The translations under genes and the position numbers were made by a program. A stretch of DNA of 64,000 nt, taken from Syngnathus acus (lineage: Eukaryota > Chordata > Actinopteri > Syngnathiformes > Syngnathidae). The stretch lies in contig NC_051105.1 of assembly GCF_901709675.1 (NCBI RefSeq), positions 13,438,604 to 13,502,603 of the forward strand, written 5' to 3'. Shown piece after piece: positions 6,976 to 18,628 of this stretch (positions within the stretch are counted from its first letter, which is position 1; the number at the start of each line of letters is the position of its first letter). The notes beneath the pieces were generated by a model, which made no database searches, had not been told where the DNA came from, and saw only the letters and a list, made by a program, of their open reading frames with translations.

Positions 6976-7833
6976 TTAATTCGTGGTGCGCTAATTTGTA
7001 TGCAATTAATTGTTTGAGGTTGGGTTGATAACTCAGTTTATAAATAGGAGATTATTATGGTATGCAAACATACCATAATAAATAACAATAAGGAAGGTTT
7101 TCAAATTCGACTTTTCGGATTAGTGTTAGAGCTATAATTAGTAAATGTCCTTCGGGCACGAGCCCGTTCCTGTTTCTTCGGGCCGCGTCAGAGGCTACTT
7201 TGAATGATTTTGAGGGACTAATTTGCCTTCAAAATAAATTGCAAGATAATAATACTCCGATTAAATCATTTTAAATCGTATTAAGTAAAATATTATTTTG
7301 TTGGAAACAATCGAATTGGTGGAAGCACTCTCACGGTTAAGTGTTTAAATATATCATGTTAAAATTAGTGATTTAATGCATTAAATCCATTCTCACACAC
7401 TATCATTGACATACTTCCGCAAATGGGACTTTCTTCGGAGAAATAGGAAGTAAGCTTGTTACTTCCTCAAACCAAGTAGAGCGAGGCCATATCAAAAGTT
7501 ATTTCGACAAAACTAGCGCTAGGGTGCGCTAGAGCAACGAATCCTTGAGGTCTTAACAAAGACATCTAAACAATATCCGTAGCGTAATACCAGCATCAAA
7601 CAACCGAAGGGAGCCATCATTACGGCGCGGTCATATTGACGACTCGCCTCGAATAGAGTTACTCGGCTCGCGCGTCGGATGACTTAAAAAGGATTGGCGT
7701 CGTAAAGAAATTAGATTGATTCTGGTAGAATTAATTTAACTCGGGTGGTCAGCTACGGACGAGTCCCTTCACCCCCGGCTTATTGAACCCGTTACAGGGG
7801 AGCCGGTGCCACTTTAATAAAGTGCGCGTTTGA
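6976..7833. other. unassigned 860-bp segment, possibly U5/leader-like or flank
   Basis: There is no ORF and no repeat family I recognise. It contains a perfect hairpin and GC-rich potential hairpins around 7147-7190 (TTCG loops, gggcacgagccc). It may be U5 and leader sequence or host flank; the sequence alone does not decide. Confidence 0.3.
7052..7081. repeat. perfect 13-bp inverted repeat with 4-nt loop
   Basis: TTATTATGGTATG at 7052-7064 and its exact reverse complement at 7069-7081 flank the loop caaa. Confidence 0.9.
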
Positions 7834-8700
7834 CACCACCTATTGGCTACAAGAAATGAACATTCTTTGATGTTTTTCTCTGAGCGGGTCAACCAACTTC
7901 AAATTTGTAAAATTTAGGCAAAGAGCGTGGCTATTATGATACCGCAAAGTTTGACGATGCTCTGTGACAATAAAAACTTCTGTAACTTAACTCAGATGAT
8001 TTTATTTTCTCAAAATGTTACACATTTGATGATAGTCCAGACTTGAAGACATCTACAAACTTGTTTTTCATCATACTGGTGTTGCCACCTACTGGCTACA
8101 GAAAATACACATTCTTTAACGTTTTTCTCTGAGCGGGTAAACCTGACCTACTAATATTTGAAGGGAAGAGGCCTTCCTGATACTAAAACATGAAGTTTGT
8201 GAGTTTTCGTTGCCATGGCAACAGAGATCCCCAAGAACATTACGTTTCAGGGTCTGATTATGCTTCAAAAATTAATGAAACTTTGCACACATATCAGGCT
8301 TGGTGAAATCATCAAAATGATCCTGTTTTATCAAAATCTCACACATATGATGAGACATTTACAAACTTAATTATCATCCTAGTAGTAGCGCCACCTACTC
8401 GCTACAGCGAATTAATGCTTTATTCTTTGATGTTTTTCTCCTAGCGGGTTGACCAGATCGACTTTATAGTTGCTCATTAAAAGATTAACGCCTTCACAAG
8501 ACGACACCCTCAAACATGAAGTTCACACGTTTTCACAAAATGCGAATGTCACAGTGTTCCCCAAGAAGACAATATTAAATTTGAGGGTCTAAACTTGCAA
8601 GAAAACTTGTGAAACTTTCCGCACACAGCTGGCTAAATCATCAATTATGTATTAATTTAGCACGTGATTTTTAAAAGATGGCTCAGTAGCATCCACTACA
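7834..8700. repeat. degenerate tandem repeat, three units of about 250-300 bp
   Basis: The landmark ccaccta-tggctaca ... ttttctctgagcgggt recurs at about 7834, 8084 and 8388. A second landmark (catgaagtt ... ccccaagaa) recurs within the units. Similar tandem blocks are common in teleost intergenic DNA. No coding potential. Confidence 0.7.
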
Positions 8701-8938
8701 AAATTTCAACAAAGCAGCCCCATTTGTACATTTTACCTCAAGCTATTAAAATGTGGTGGTATGCGTTACAGAATCAGAATCAGCTTTATTGACCAACTTT
8801 GTGCATGCCAAACAGGAAATTTGACTCCGGTTGATCTCAGCCTCTGTACAACATTTAAGTCACTGACAACATTCAGGTAATTGACAATATTTAAGTGTCG
8901 ATAGCAGGATGTTATTGCACAGTGATGTCTCTGAGTCG

Positions 8939-9670
8939 CTATGAGTGGCGTGAGTTCATCAGAGCGACAGCCTGGGGGAAGAAGCTGTGTTTGCTGGTTT
9001 TGGCGTACAGCGCTCTGTAACACCGTCCGGAGGGGAGGAGTTTGAACAAACTGTGTCCTGGGTGAGAAGGGTCTGTGGAGATGTTACTTGCACGTTTCCT
9101 GGTCCTGGACAGGTACAAGTCTTGGATAGATGGGAGGTTGGTCCCGATTATCTTTTCCGTAGACCTAATTGTCCGTTGCAGTCTGTGCTTGTCTTGTTTG
9201 GTGGCCGATCCAAACCAGACAGTGATGGAAGTGCAGAGGATAGACTGGATGAAGGCAGTGTAGAAGGTTTTCAGCAGCTCCTGTGGCAGGTTGAACTTCC
9301 TGAGCTGTCTCAGAAAGTACAACCTCTGCTGGGCCTTCTTCCGGACAGAGTCTATGTGGCCGGTCCATTTCAAGTCCCGGGAGATTGTGGATCCCAGGAA
9401 ATTGAAGGTGTCTGTGGTGGGAATAGCATTATTGAGGATGGTGAGGGGTGGAAGTGGCGAAGGGTCTCTCCTGAAGTCCACTGTCATTGCCACGGTCTTG
9501 AGCGGGTTCAGCTCCAGGTGGTTTGGGCTGCACCAGTGGACCAGCCGCTCCACCTCCTGTCTGTACGTAGTCTCCTCACCGTCCTGGAACAGTCCGATGA
9601 GAGTGGTGTCGTCCGCATACTTCAGGAGCTTCACAGAAGAGTCGCCTGAGGAGCAATCGTTGGTGAAGAG
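8939..9670 (-). pseudogene. L2 LINE reverse transcriptase, C-terminal part
   Basis: The peptide has the catalytic YADDTT box, then the FLGSTISRDLKW and KKAQQRLYFLRQL thumb motifs, and ends in the LPSGRCYRALYAKT C-terminus of L2-clade RTs. The hAT at 9671 cuts the RT just before the catalytic box. Confidence 0.85.
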
Positions 9671-10768
9671 CAGTGCTTCTCAATAATTTTCTGTGATGAC
9701 CCCCCTAGGGAGAAGAAAACATTTCGCGCCCCCCCATGTTATTAACATTAAAGAAAACAAAATATAAATAAAAAAGAAAGATCAACTTACAATAAAGAAT
9801 AACTATTAACATTGTTTTTTAGTCTGTAACAGAACAGATTCAATGTGCATCACTTTGCCTGAAATTAAAAATAAATTATAATTATTTAAACTATAAACAT
9901 TCTTGACCAACTACCATTTTATGCTGGAAAAAATACAATAAAATAATAATAAACATACATAATATTAAACTAAATAACAGCAATAAATAATATTCAATTC
10001 AAAGTAATCAGCATTATTAACTCAGGAGCACAATATATAAAACATTTTAACCGACAAAACAAAAATGAATAAAACAATTTGTGCTCAAAATGAGGCAGCA
10101 TGACGGAGACCATGTCCACGGCTGCAGGTAGTATCAGCTCTTCTGCAATGGTGTGGTTTTTTCTTGCACTGAGCAGTTTGGTACGCTGCTTTATATGATG
10201 CTTACAGTGCTTGCTGATTGACTGAAGTAGCATTCACAAAGTGGGATGATTGTTGGCAATATTCAGCCCGTTTTCGCTGAAAAACCTCAAGCATCTTATC
10301 AGCGTGATTGGGGTGCAATAACTTTATATGTGCCGCCTTAATTTATTTGGCTTCATACTGTCCGCTGCCAACATTGTAAGGCACAGTAAACACACCGGTC
10401 TTTTCCTCGTCTCCCATCGTAGTTGCACTGAAGCCGAGCGCTATGTACACTTCGTCATATTTCCTTGTATTAGCTTTCGTGTGACTCTCAATTCTCTTAT
10501 CTCCATCTCTCTCCGCCATTCTTTTCAACCCTGTGAAATATTTTTCCATGGTGTCCCACTGCACTTTTTATCGCCTGCTCTGTGCTGTGTGTGCGTATGT
10601 TCCGTGTGCTCTACACTGTAGAGCGACTACTCCTTACGCACACTCTTACAGTGATACCGCCACTCCCACCTACTGCAGTGGATGTCTAATTACCCTTTAA
10701 TCTAGTACAGCCAAAAGAAAAGCATGTTCCCTGGTGTCACACGCGCCCCCACTATTTGAGAAGCACTG
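9671..10768 (-). mobile_element. hAT non-autonomous element with transposase relics
   Basis: The terminal inverted repeat CAGTGCTTCTCAA is mirrored by ttgagaagcactg. An 8-bp target duplication (gtgaagag / gtgtagag, one mismatch) flanks it at 9663-9670 and 10769-10776. Minus-strand relics near 10130 (HTIAEELILPAAVDMV) and 10450 (RKYDEVYIALGF) are from a ZBED5/FAM200-like hAT transposase. Confidence 0.8.
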
Positions 10769-10776
10769 GTGTAGAG

Positions 10777-11403
10777 AGAGAAGAGCAATGGGGAGAGTAC
10801 ACACCCCTGGGGGGCGCCAGTGCTGGTGGTCCAGGTGTCAGATGTGATGGTCCCCAGCCTCACCTGCTGTTTCCTGTTGGTCAGGAAGCTGGTGATCCAC
10901 TGACAGGTGGAGGCAGGCACCGCAAGCTAGGTGAGCTTCTGGTGGAGGATATGGGGAGCGATGGTGTTGAACGCCGAGCTGAAGTCCACAAACAGGATCC
11001 TGGCGTACGTCCCTGGGGTGTCTCGATGGCGCAGGATGTAGTGCAATCCCATGTTGACCGCATCATCCACCGACCTGTATGCCCGGTAGGCAAACTGCAG
11101 GGGGTCGAGCAGGGGGCCTCTAATGTCCTTCAGGTGGCTCAACAATAGCCTCTCAAAGAATTTCATGACCACGGATGTCAGGGCAAAAGGTCTGTAATCA
11201 TTCAATCCTGTGATGGCGGGTTTCTTGGCCACCGGTACGATGGTGGAGCTTTTGAAGCACGAGGGCACCTCACCCAGCTCCAGGGAACGGTTGAAGATCC
11301 GTGCAAAGGTGGGTGCCAGCTGTTCAGCACAGACTTTCAGGCAAGAGGGGGTCAAATCGTCTGGGCCCGGTGCCTTCCTGATCTTCTGTCTCCGGTACAT
11401 CTG
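10777..11403 (-). pseudogene. L2 LINE reverse transcriptase, N-terminal part
   Basis: RT motifs in order: RRQKIRKAPGPDDLTPS, a PVAKKP and NDYRP segment, [11 protein letters not shown], and [17 protein letters not shown]. It continues across the hAT into the piece ending at 8939. The younger L2 inserted at 11404 separates it from its endonuclease. Confidence 0.85.
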
Positions 11404-11634
11404 ACTTAGACTTAGACAGAACTTTATTGTCATTTTGTCAACACTAGGTGTGTACAAAACGAAATTTCGTTGCATACGGCTTTCAACAATGTAGTGGTAT
11501 TTCGGCTGGTTAAAAAGTGACATTCTATATAAAAATATGAAATAAGATAATTATAAAGTACAAAGTGCAGCAGTGATAAAGTATGTAAACAGTGCAGGAG
11601 ACAAAAGCAGTATTTACAAGTGTGCAGAGGAATG

Positions 11635-13122
11635 CTACGTTTGAATGTTCAACAGTCTGACGACAGCAGGGAAAAAACTATTGCAGAACCTGGTGGACCT
11701 GCAGCGGATGCTGCGAAACCTCTTCCCAGAGGGCAGCAGGGAGAACAGTCCATGGTGGGGGTGTGATGGGTCACTGATAATATTACGGGCTCGGGACACG
11801 CAGCGCTGGGATGACAAGTCCTGAATGGAGGGAAGAGGAGCCCCGATGATCCTCTCTGCTGTCCTCACCACTCTCCTCAGGTTCTTCCAATCGGAGGCAC
11901 TGCAACCTCGACACCACACCGAGAGACAGCTTGTCAGAATGCTCTCTATGGTGCTTCGGTAGAACGTCCTCATGATGGGTGGGGGCAGGTGGGCTCTCCT
12001 CATCCTCCGCAGGAAGTACAAGCGCTTCTGTGCCCTCTTGACCAGTGTTGTGGTGTTCACAGTCCAGGTGAGGTCGTCTGTGATGTGGACTCCCAGGAAT
12101 TTAGTGCTGCTGACCACCTCCACAGCTGAGCTGTTGATGATCAGTGGAGCGTGGTGAGGCTGGTTCTTCCTGAAGTCGACGATGATCTCCTTCGTCTTCT
12201 CCACATTCAGGATCAGGCTATTTTCTCTGCACCAGCCCACCAACTGCTCCACCTCCTCTCTGTAGTCCAGGTCGTTGTTGTCCCTGATGAGGCCCACCAC
12301 CGTTGTGTCGTCTGCAAACTTCACGATGTGATTGGTGGTGAACCTGGGGGCGCAGTCGTGTGTCATCAGGGTGAACAGCAGGGGGCTCAGGACGCAGCTC
12401 AGGGAGGTGATGACATCTGAGGTGTTCTGTCCGACCCGGACTGACTGAGGTCTGTTGGTGAGGAAGTCTAGCAGCCAGTTCCGAAGGGGGGTGCTGAAGC
12501 CCAGGTGTTCCAGTTTTTCCACCAGATGTTGTGGAATGATGGTGTTAAACGCTGAGCTGAAGTCCAGGAACAGCAACCGCACGTGGGTGTTCCTCTCCTC
12601 CAGGTGAGCCAGGCTCAGGTGAAGAACGGAGGAGATGGCATCCTCAGTAGAGCGGTTCTGCCGGTAGGCAAATTGGAACGGATCGAATGTTGGGGGTAGT
12701 CTGGAGACGATGTGATCTTTGAGCAGCCTTTCGAAGCACTTCATCATGATGGGAGTCAGTGCCACAGGTCTGTAGTCATTCCATGAGGTGATTTGAGGTT
12801 TCTTCGGCACCGGAATGATGGAGGCAGCCTTGAAGCACACTGGCACTTTGGCTTGGTCCAGCGAGATGTTAAAAATGTCTGTGATGACACCAGCCAGCTG
12901 GCCTGCACATTCCTTGAACACCCGCCCAGGTATGTTGTCGGGGCCTGGGGCCTTACGTGGGTTGACTCTTCTCAGAGTCTTCCACACGTCGGCTGAGTCA
13001 AGGCAGAGGGCCTCCTCTTCCTGGTGGGGAACAGTTTTAACTGCAGGAGTGCTGTTTAGTGCCTCAAAACGCCCAAAGAAGTTATTTAGACCATTTAGGA
13101 AGTCAGCATCAACCTCACCCAC
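11635..13122 (-). pseudogene. L2 copy B reverse transcriptase
   Basis: 495 residues include [27 protein letters not shown] and FADDTTVVG. The conserved SPQG motif before CVLSPLL is missing: relative to copy C a 15-nt in-frame deletion near 12390-12410 removes five residues. The frame is also separated from the endonuclease by an extra G, so this copy should be inactive. Confidence 0.85.
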
Positions 13123-14644
13123 CGGGGGGGGAGGGTAAGTTGTAGTCCGTGATCGCCCGTATGCCTTGCCACATACTCCTGGTGTTATTGGCGTCGTGGA
13201 AAAAATCCTGAATTTTTCGACTGTGGCTTCGCTTCGCTAGCCTGATGGCACGGTTCAAATTGGCTCTCGCTGTCCTCAGTGCCTCCTTGTCGCCAGACTT
13301 GAAGGCTGAGTTCCGTGCTCGTAGCGTATGACGTACATCCTCAGTCATCCAGGGTCGTTGGTTGGCTCGGGTGATGATGTTCTTAGTGGTGTTGACGTCC
13401 TCGGAGCATTTGTTGATGTAGGCTGACACAGTCATGGCGTACTCATCAATGTCGATCTGATTGTCATATGTTGCTGCTGACTTGAACATGTCCCAGTCAG
13501 AGCACTCAAAGCAGTCCTGGAGTGCCTCCATGGCCCCCTCAGACCACACCCTCACCTGCTTCACTGTGGGTTTTGCTCTGATCAGCAGGGGCCTGTATGC
13601 AGGGATTAGCATAACAGATAGGTGGTCTGAAGAGCCGAGGTGGGGGCGGGGAGCTGCTCTGAATGCATCCTTTATATTGGTGTAAACCAAGTCCAGAGTG
13701 TTCTCTCCCCGAGTTGGAAAATCCATGTGTTGGTAAAAATGAGGGAGAATAGTCTTCATGCTAGCCTGGTTCAAGTCCCCAGCAATGATGAAAACCCCCT
13801 CTGTGTGCGTGGATTGCAGCTCACCGATTGTCCGATAGAGAACACTCATGGCCTCTTTAGTATTAGCGCTGGGAGGCACATACACAGCCGTGATGCTAAC
13901 AACAGTAAACCCTCTGGGCAGGTAGAAGGGTCTGCAGTTAACAGTCAAAAGCTCGATGTCCGAAGAGCAGAAGCTGGCGACAGATCTAGCATTTTTGCAC
14001 CAGTTGTTGTTGATGTAGACACACAGCCCACCTCCTCGGGATTTACCGCTTAGCTCGCTGTTTCTGTCGGCGCGGAATGTAGCGAGCCCCTCCAGGCTAA
14101 CGGCGTTGTCCGGCATTGATGAGTTCAGCCATGTCTCCATCAGGATGAGAGCGCAGCAGTTTCTAACTTCCCTCTTTGAAGAGAGTTCCAGTTTTAGATG
14201 GTCCATTTTATTATCCAGTGAGCGGACATTGGAGAGGAAGATGGATGGAAGCGGCGGTTTGTAGGGGTTAGCTTTAAGCTTAGCCGTTAGCCCACCTCGA
14301 CAGCCGCGCTTTCGCCGCCGGTCACACCGCCTACGCTTACTCCTCCTCCGGCGTGTGCTGCCCGGCGAGCCCGCTGCGTCGTGAGCTTCTGGGGCTAGCG
14401 CCCTAAGCACTCCGAGGCTACGCAAACAGACTAGGGTAGTTGTGGCTACGAGTCCGAAAACACTTGATGACCGTACCTCCAGCAGGCGCTGGCGATCATA
14501 CACTAATCTACTGGATGGATAAACTAAACTTTGTGTTGTTTGTAGTGTCCTAGGCGACATATTTTGTGAAAATACTCGTCGGATGTTGAGACCCGTAGCG
14601 GCCGCGGCCAACTGGGGCGCCGCCATCTTGGAGATCTTGGACAC
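13115..14644 (-). CDS. L2 copy B endonuclease ORF
   Basis: 509 residues: a basic Arg-rich N-terminus (RRRRSKRRRCDRRRKRG), then an apurinic-type endonuclease with LSNVRSLDNK, ETWL, GDLNQ, YVPPSAN and SSDHLSV motifs, and the WMTEDVR region leading into RT. In copy C the same region runs on into RT. Here G8 in place of G7 at 13123-13130 shifts the frame and ends the protein at 13115. Confidence 0.8.
   Translation of the reverse strand: MSKISKMAAPQLAAAATGLNIRRVFSQNMSPRTLQTTQSLVYPSSRLVYDRQRLLEVRSSSVFGLVATTTLVCLRSLGVLRALAPEAHDAAGSPGSTRRRRSKRRRCDRRRKRGCRGGLTAKLKANPYKPPLPSIFLSNVRSLDNKMDHLKLELSSKREVRNCCALILMETWLNSSMPDNAVSLEGLATFRADRNSELSGKSRGGGLCVYINNNWCKNARSVASFCSSDIELLTVNCRPFYLPRGFTVVSITAVYVPPSANTKEAMSVLYRTIGELQSTHTEGVFIIAGDLNQASMKTILPHFYQHMDFPTRGENTLDLVYTNIKDAFRAAPRPHLGSSDHLSVMLIPAYRPLLIRAKPTVKQVRVWSEGAMEALQDCFECSDWDMFKSAATYDNQIDIDEYAMTVSAYINKCSEDVNTTKNIITRANQRPWMTEDVRHTLRARNSAFKSGDKEALRTARANLNRAIRLAKRSHSRKIQDFFHDANNTRSMWQGIRAITDYNLPSPPGG
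14619..14631 (-). promoter_or_regulatory. YY1-like motif at L2 copy B 5' end
   Basis: On the minus strand CCAAGATGGCGGC matches the YY1 core found in the 5' UTR of mammalian L1. It lies within about 25 nt of the element's 5' end and its ATG can begin the reading frame. Confidence 0.5.
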
Positions 14645-14645
14645 A

Positions 14646-15319
14646 CCTCCTCCTCGCGGCTCTGAAGTGAGGGCACGGGTTCTGAAAGAGAGAGAGTAGA
14701 TGTTAACTGCGATGGAGGTGTGAACAAGGGGGTTGTGGGGGGAGGTGTGGATGTTGATTGTGAAGCAGGAGGTCCTGTTGTGTGGTTGGACCGTTCAAAC
14801 CTGCAGTAAAACCTGTTTAGCTGGTTTGCAAGCCTTGGGTTCTCTGCGGTCTCTTGAAGCCCGTGATGCTCTGCAGGCCTTTCCACTCTGATGAGGGATC
14901 AGGGTTGGCAGAGAGGTGTCTCTCCAAGCTTTGCCCATAGCTCCTCTTAGCTTTCCTGATCTCTCGGGTCAGTGTGTTCCTGGCCTGCCTGAACAGGTCA
15001 CGGTCCCCACTCCTGTAGGCCTCCTCCTTGGCTTTGCGCAGCATCCTGAGGTTTGGTGTAAACCAAGGTTTCTTGTTGTTGTACGCGCAGAAGGTCTTAG
15101 TTTGCACACACAAGTCCTCACAAAAGCTAATGTATGATGTCACAGTATCGGTGAGTTCATGCAGGTCTGAAGCTGCAGCTTCAAAAACACCCCAATCGGT
15201 GCAGTCAAAGCAGGCCTGGAGGTCCTGCTTTGACTCCACTGTCCATTTCCTCACAGTCCTCACCACAGGCTTAGAAGTTTTTAATTTCTGCCTGTAGGTT
15301 GGGATCAGATGAACTAGAC
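14646..15319 (-). pseudogene. older L2: endonuclease C-terminus and linker
   Basis: The peptide includes [15 protein letters not shown], the [13 protein letters not shown] and [23 protein letters not shown] regions typical of the endonuclease-RT linker, then a Pro/Thr-rich stretch ending in SREEEV just before the copy B insertion. Confidence 0.8.
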
Positions 15320-15654
15320 CAGACATGGGCAAATAACGGCCCGCGGGCCACATCCGGCCCACGGGGCAGTTTAATCCGGCCCGCCAAACCTGAATAAATT
15401 GTATTATTAATTTTTTTTGGGGTCATTTTCCCTGCAATTACTATGTTTCCCCAGTAGATGGGGAAGCGCCCGCCCGCGCATTTACTCCCGGGAGCCGTGT
15501 CAGAAAGCTCGGTGCACACTCACAAGTGCGTGTGCGTACTCAGTAGTACGTAGTAATTTCTAGGGGTGTAACGATTCATCGATACACATCAATTAATCGA
15601 TATAATGCTCTACGATTTGTTGGCATCGATGCTAAACGTAAACATCGATCTATA

Positions 15655-17634
15655 TCTTAGACTTAGACTTAGACTTAGACAGAACTTTATTGTCATTTTG
15701 TCAACACTAGGTGTGTACAAAACGAAATTTCGTTTCATACGGCTTTCAGCAATGTAGAGGTATTTCGGCTGGTTAAAAAAAGTGACATTCTATGTAAAAA
15801 TATGAAATAAGATAATTATAAAGTACAAAGTGCAGCAGTGATAAAGTATGTGAACAGTGCAGGAGACAAAAGCAGTATTTACAAGTGTGCAGAGGAATGC
15901 TACGTTTGAATGTTCAACAGTCTGACGACAGCAGGGAAAAAACTATTGCAGAACCTGGTGGACCTGCAGCGGATGCTGCGAAACCTCTTCCCAGAGGGCA
16001 GCAGGGAGAACAGTCCATGGTGGGGGTGTGATGGGTCACTGATAATATTTCGGGCTCGGGACACGCAGCGCTGGGATGACAAGTCCTGAATGGAGGGAAG
16101 AGGAGCCCCGATGATCCTCTCTGCTGTCCTCACCACTCTCCTCAGGTTCTTCCAATCGGAGGCGCTGCAACCTCCACACCACACCGAGAGACAGCTTGTC
16201 AGAATGCTCTCTATGGTGCTTCGGTAGAACGTCCTCATGATGGGTGGGGGCAGGTGGGCTCTCCTCATCCTCCGCAGGAAGTACAAGCGCTTCTGTGCCT
16301 TCTTGACCAGTGTTGTGGTGTTCACAGTCCAGGTGAGGTCGTCTGTGATGTGGACTCCCAGGAATTTAGTGCTGCTGACCACCTCCACAGCTGAGCTGTT
16401 GATGATCAGTGGAGCGTGGTGAGGCTGGTTCTTCCTGAAGTCGACGATGATCTCCTTCGTCTTCTCCACATTCAGGATCAGGCTATTTTCTCTGCACCAG
16501 CCCACCAACTGCTCCACCTCCTCTCTGTAGTCCAGGTCGTTGTTGTCCCTGATGAGGCCCACCACCGTTGTGTCGTCTGCAAACTTCACGATGTGATTGG
16601 TGGTGAACCTGGGGGCGCAGTCGTGTGTCATCAGGGTGAACAGCAGGGGGCTCAGGACGCAGCCCTGAGGGGAGCCTATGCTGAGGGTGATGACATCTGA
16701 GGTGTTCTGTCCGACCCGGACTGACTGAGGTCTGTTGGTGAGGAAGTCTAGCAGCCAGTTCCGAAGGGAGGTGCTGAAGCCCAGGTGTTCCAGTTTTTCC
16801 ACCAGATGTTGTGGAATGATGGTGTTAAACGCTGAGCTGAAGTCCAGGAACAGCAACCGCACGTGGGTGTTCCTCTCCTCCAGGTGAGCCAGGCTCAGGT
16901 GAAGAACGGAGGAGATGGCATCCTCAGTGGAGCGGTTCTGCCGGTAGGCAAACTGGAACGGATCGAATGTTGGGGGGAGTCTGGAGACGATGTGATCTTT
17001 GAGCAGCCTTTCGAAGCACTTCATCATGATGGGAGTCAGTGCCACAGGTCTGTAGTCATTCCATGAGGTGATTTGAGGTTTCTTCGGCACCGGAATGATG
17101 GAGGCAGCCTTGAAGCACACTGGCACTTTGGCTTGGTCCAGCGAGATGTTAAAAATGTCTGTGATGACACCAGCCAGCTGGCCTGCACATTCCTTGAACA
17201 CCCGCCCAGGTATGTTGTCGGGGCCTGGGGCCTTACGTGGGTTGACTCTTCTCAGAGTCTTCCACACGTCGGCTGAGTCAAGGCAGAGGACCTCCTCTTC
17301 CTGGTGGGGAACAGTTTTAACTGCCGGAGTGATGTTTAGTGCCTCAAAACGCCCAAAGAAGTTATTTAGACCATTTAGGAAGTCAGCATCAACCTCACCC
17401 ACCGGGGGGGAGGGTGAGTTGTAGTCCGTGATCGCCCGTATGCCTTGCCACATACTCCTGGTGTTATTGGCGTCGTGGAAAAAATCCTGAATTTTCCGAC
17501 TGTGGCTTCGCTTCGCTAGCCTGATGGCACGGTTCAAGTTGGCTCTCACTGTCCTCAGTGCCTCCTTGTCGCCAGACTTGAAGGCTGAGTTCCGTGCTCG
17601 TAGCATATGACGTACATCCTCAGTCATCCAGGGT
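15655..17634 (-). mobile_element. 5'-truncated L2 LINE (copy C)
   Basis: Nearly identical to copy B but truncated in the endonuclease-RT linker. The 3' end has a (GTCTAA)n hexamer tail, and a short tatatc repeat at both ends may be the target duplication. Confidence 0.85.
15900..17627 (-). CDS. L2 copy C reverse transcriptase, open frame
   Basis: A 575-residue open frame runs from the linker (MTEDVRHMLRARNSAF) through the whole RT with intact [14 protein letters not shown] and FADDTTVVG motifs to the C-terminus (SFFPAVVRLLNIQT). It lacks the endonuclease and any promoter because of 5' truncation, so it is a dead-on-arrival copy despite the intact RT. It serves as reference for the two lesions in copy B. 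Confidence 0.85.
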   Translation of the reverse strand: MTEDVRHMLRARNSAFKSGDKEALRTVRANLNRAIRLAKRSHSRKIQDFFHDANNTRSMWQGIRAITDYNSPSPPVGEVDADFLNGLNNFFGRFEALNITPAVKTVPHQEEEVLCLDSADVWKTLRRVNPRKAPGPDNIPGRVFKECAGQLAGVITDIFNISLDQAKVPVCFKAASIIPVPKKPQITSWNDYRPVALTPIMMKCFERLLKDHIVSRLPPTFDPFQFAYRQNRSTEDAISSVLHLSLAHLEERNTHVRLLFLDFSSAFNTIIPQHLVEKLEHLGFSTSLRNWLLDFLTNRPQSVRVGQNTSDVITLSIGSPQGCVLSPLLFTLMTHDCAPRFTTNHIVKFADDTTVVGLIRDNNDLDYREEVEQLVGWCRENSLILNVEKTKEIIVDFRKNQPHHAPLIINSSAVEVVSSTKFLGVHITDDLTWTVNTTTLVKKAQKRLYFLRRMRRAHLPPPIMRTFYRSTIESILTSCLSVWCGGCSASDWKNLRRVVRTAERIIGAPLPSIQDLSSQRCVSRARNIISDPSHPHHGLFSLLPSGKRFRSIRCRSTRFCNSFFPAVVRLLNIQT

Positions 17635-18628
17635 ATATCGCCCGTTTTTGACCTCGGACATTAGACGCGACTTTATTTTGAAATCCAGTTCATTGTTGCT
17701 TGCTTCCTCTTTCCGGGAGCAGTGCGCGGCGTGTTGTGTTGTGAGCAGAGCAGGCACGTGAAAGGGGAGCCGACAACTACGCGGCTCCTGGGCTGGTGCT
17801 ATGGCTAGTGTCCAAGAAGACGAGGAAATTCGCTCCCCTTTGGGCTTCAAGTCATTTGTTTGGAAGCACTTTGTAATTTCCTAAATAAAGAGTTTGCAGT
17901 ACCTTGTTGATTTTGCGTATGAATTGTTATAAATCAGGATATTGTTCTATATCGATCGTAGAGCACTATATCGTGATGTATCGTGAATGAATCACAGCAG
18001 GCTTTAAGATATCGGCAAATATCGTATCGTGGTTCTTTGTATCGATATGATATCGTATCGTGACAAAACCCGCGATTTACACCCCTAGTAATTTCATCTA
18101 TCAGTGCCGAATTTCGAGTGTAGGCCGTGACGTCAATATTCTCGTAATTCGCACGCTGAGTTTTCAGATACAGTTTTACGCTAATGCCACCCACAAACCT
18201 TCCCCTGGAATCCTTCCATTAAAATGAGGGGCCCGAAGAAAAGAAAGGTGGACACTGAGTGCCGAATGTTAAAAAAAGAGTGGACAATTTGGCTCGACCT
18301 ACGTGTGTGAGAAGACGTTCAGCCACATGAACGTCAACAAAGCCCGTCACAGATCTAGGCTAACGGACCGACACCTCGGCTCTATCCTAAGAATTACCAC
18401 AACAAATTTTACTCCAGACTATGATGCACTAGCAAAAAAGGGAAACCAACAATACTACTGATTACTTTATTTAGATGTATTCTTTCACTGATTCTTCAAG
18501 ATGATTTATTTGGTCAGAATGTTTGCCGTTGGATGTGATTTCGCCTCATTAGATAAACATATTTCATAAATCTGACCTGCAGGTGCTGAAGTGATGGAAA
18601 ATGTTATTCATCATAACAGTGTCGTATT

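Larger units (their letters stand above)
11404..14645 (-). mobile_element. near full-length L2 LINE (copy B)
   Basis: It has a 5' end with a CAAGATGGCGG motif (14620-14631), an endonuclease ORF, an RT ORF and a 3' end with a (GTCTAA)n-type tail at 11404-11420. It is inserted within the RT N-terminal linker of the older L2. It is nearly identical to the truncated copy at 15655-17634. Confidence 0.85.
15561..18087. mobile_element. hAT-type MITE (TAGGGGTGTAA ends) with an L2 inside
   Basis: The ends TAGGGGTGTAA and its complement ttacacccccta-like terminus (acaccccta) are flanked by a perfect 8-bp duplication gtaatttc (15553-15560, 18088-18095). Interior ends are rich in atcgata motifs. The L2 copy fills most of its length. 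Confidence 0.85.

Noticed and set aside
7140-7200. rRNA-like or tRNA-like segment
   Set aside because: Only short GC-rich stems with TTCG loops; no conserved rRNA core or cloverleaf was found.
12151-17424. Plus-strand ORFs of 60-110 codons across the L2 copies
   Set aside because: They are repeated identically in both copies as shadows of the minus-strand RT.
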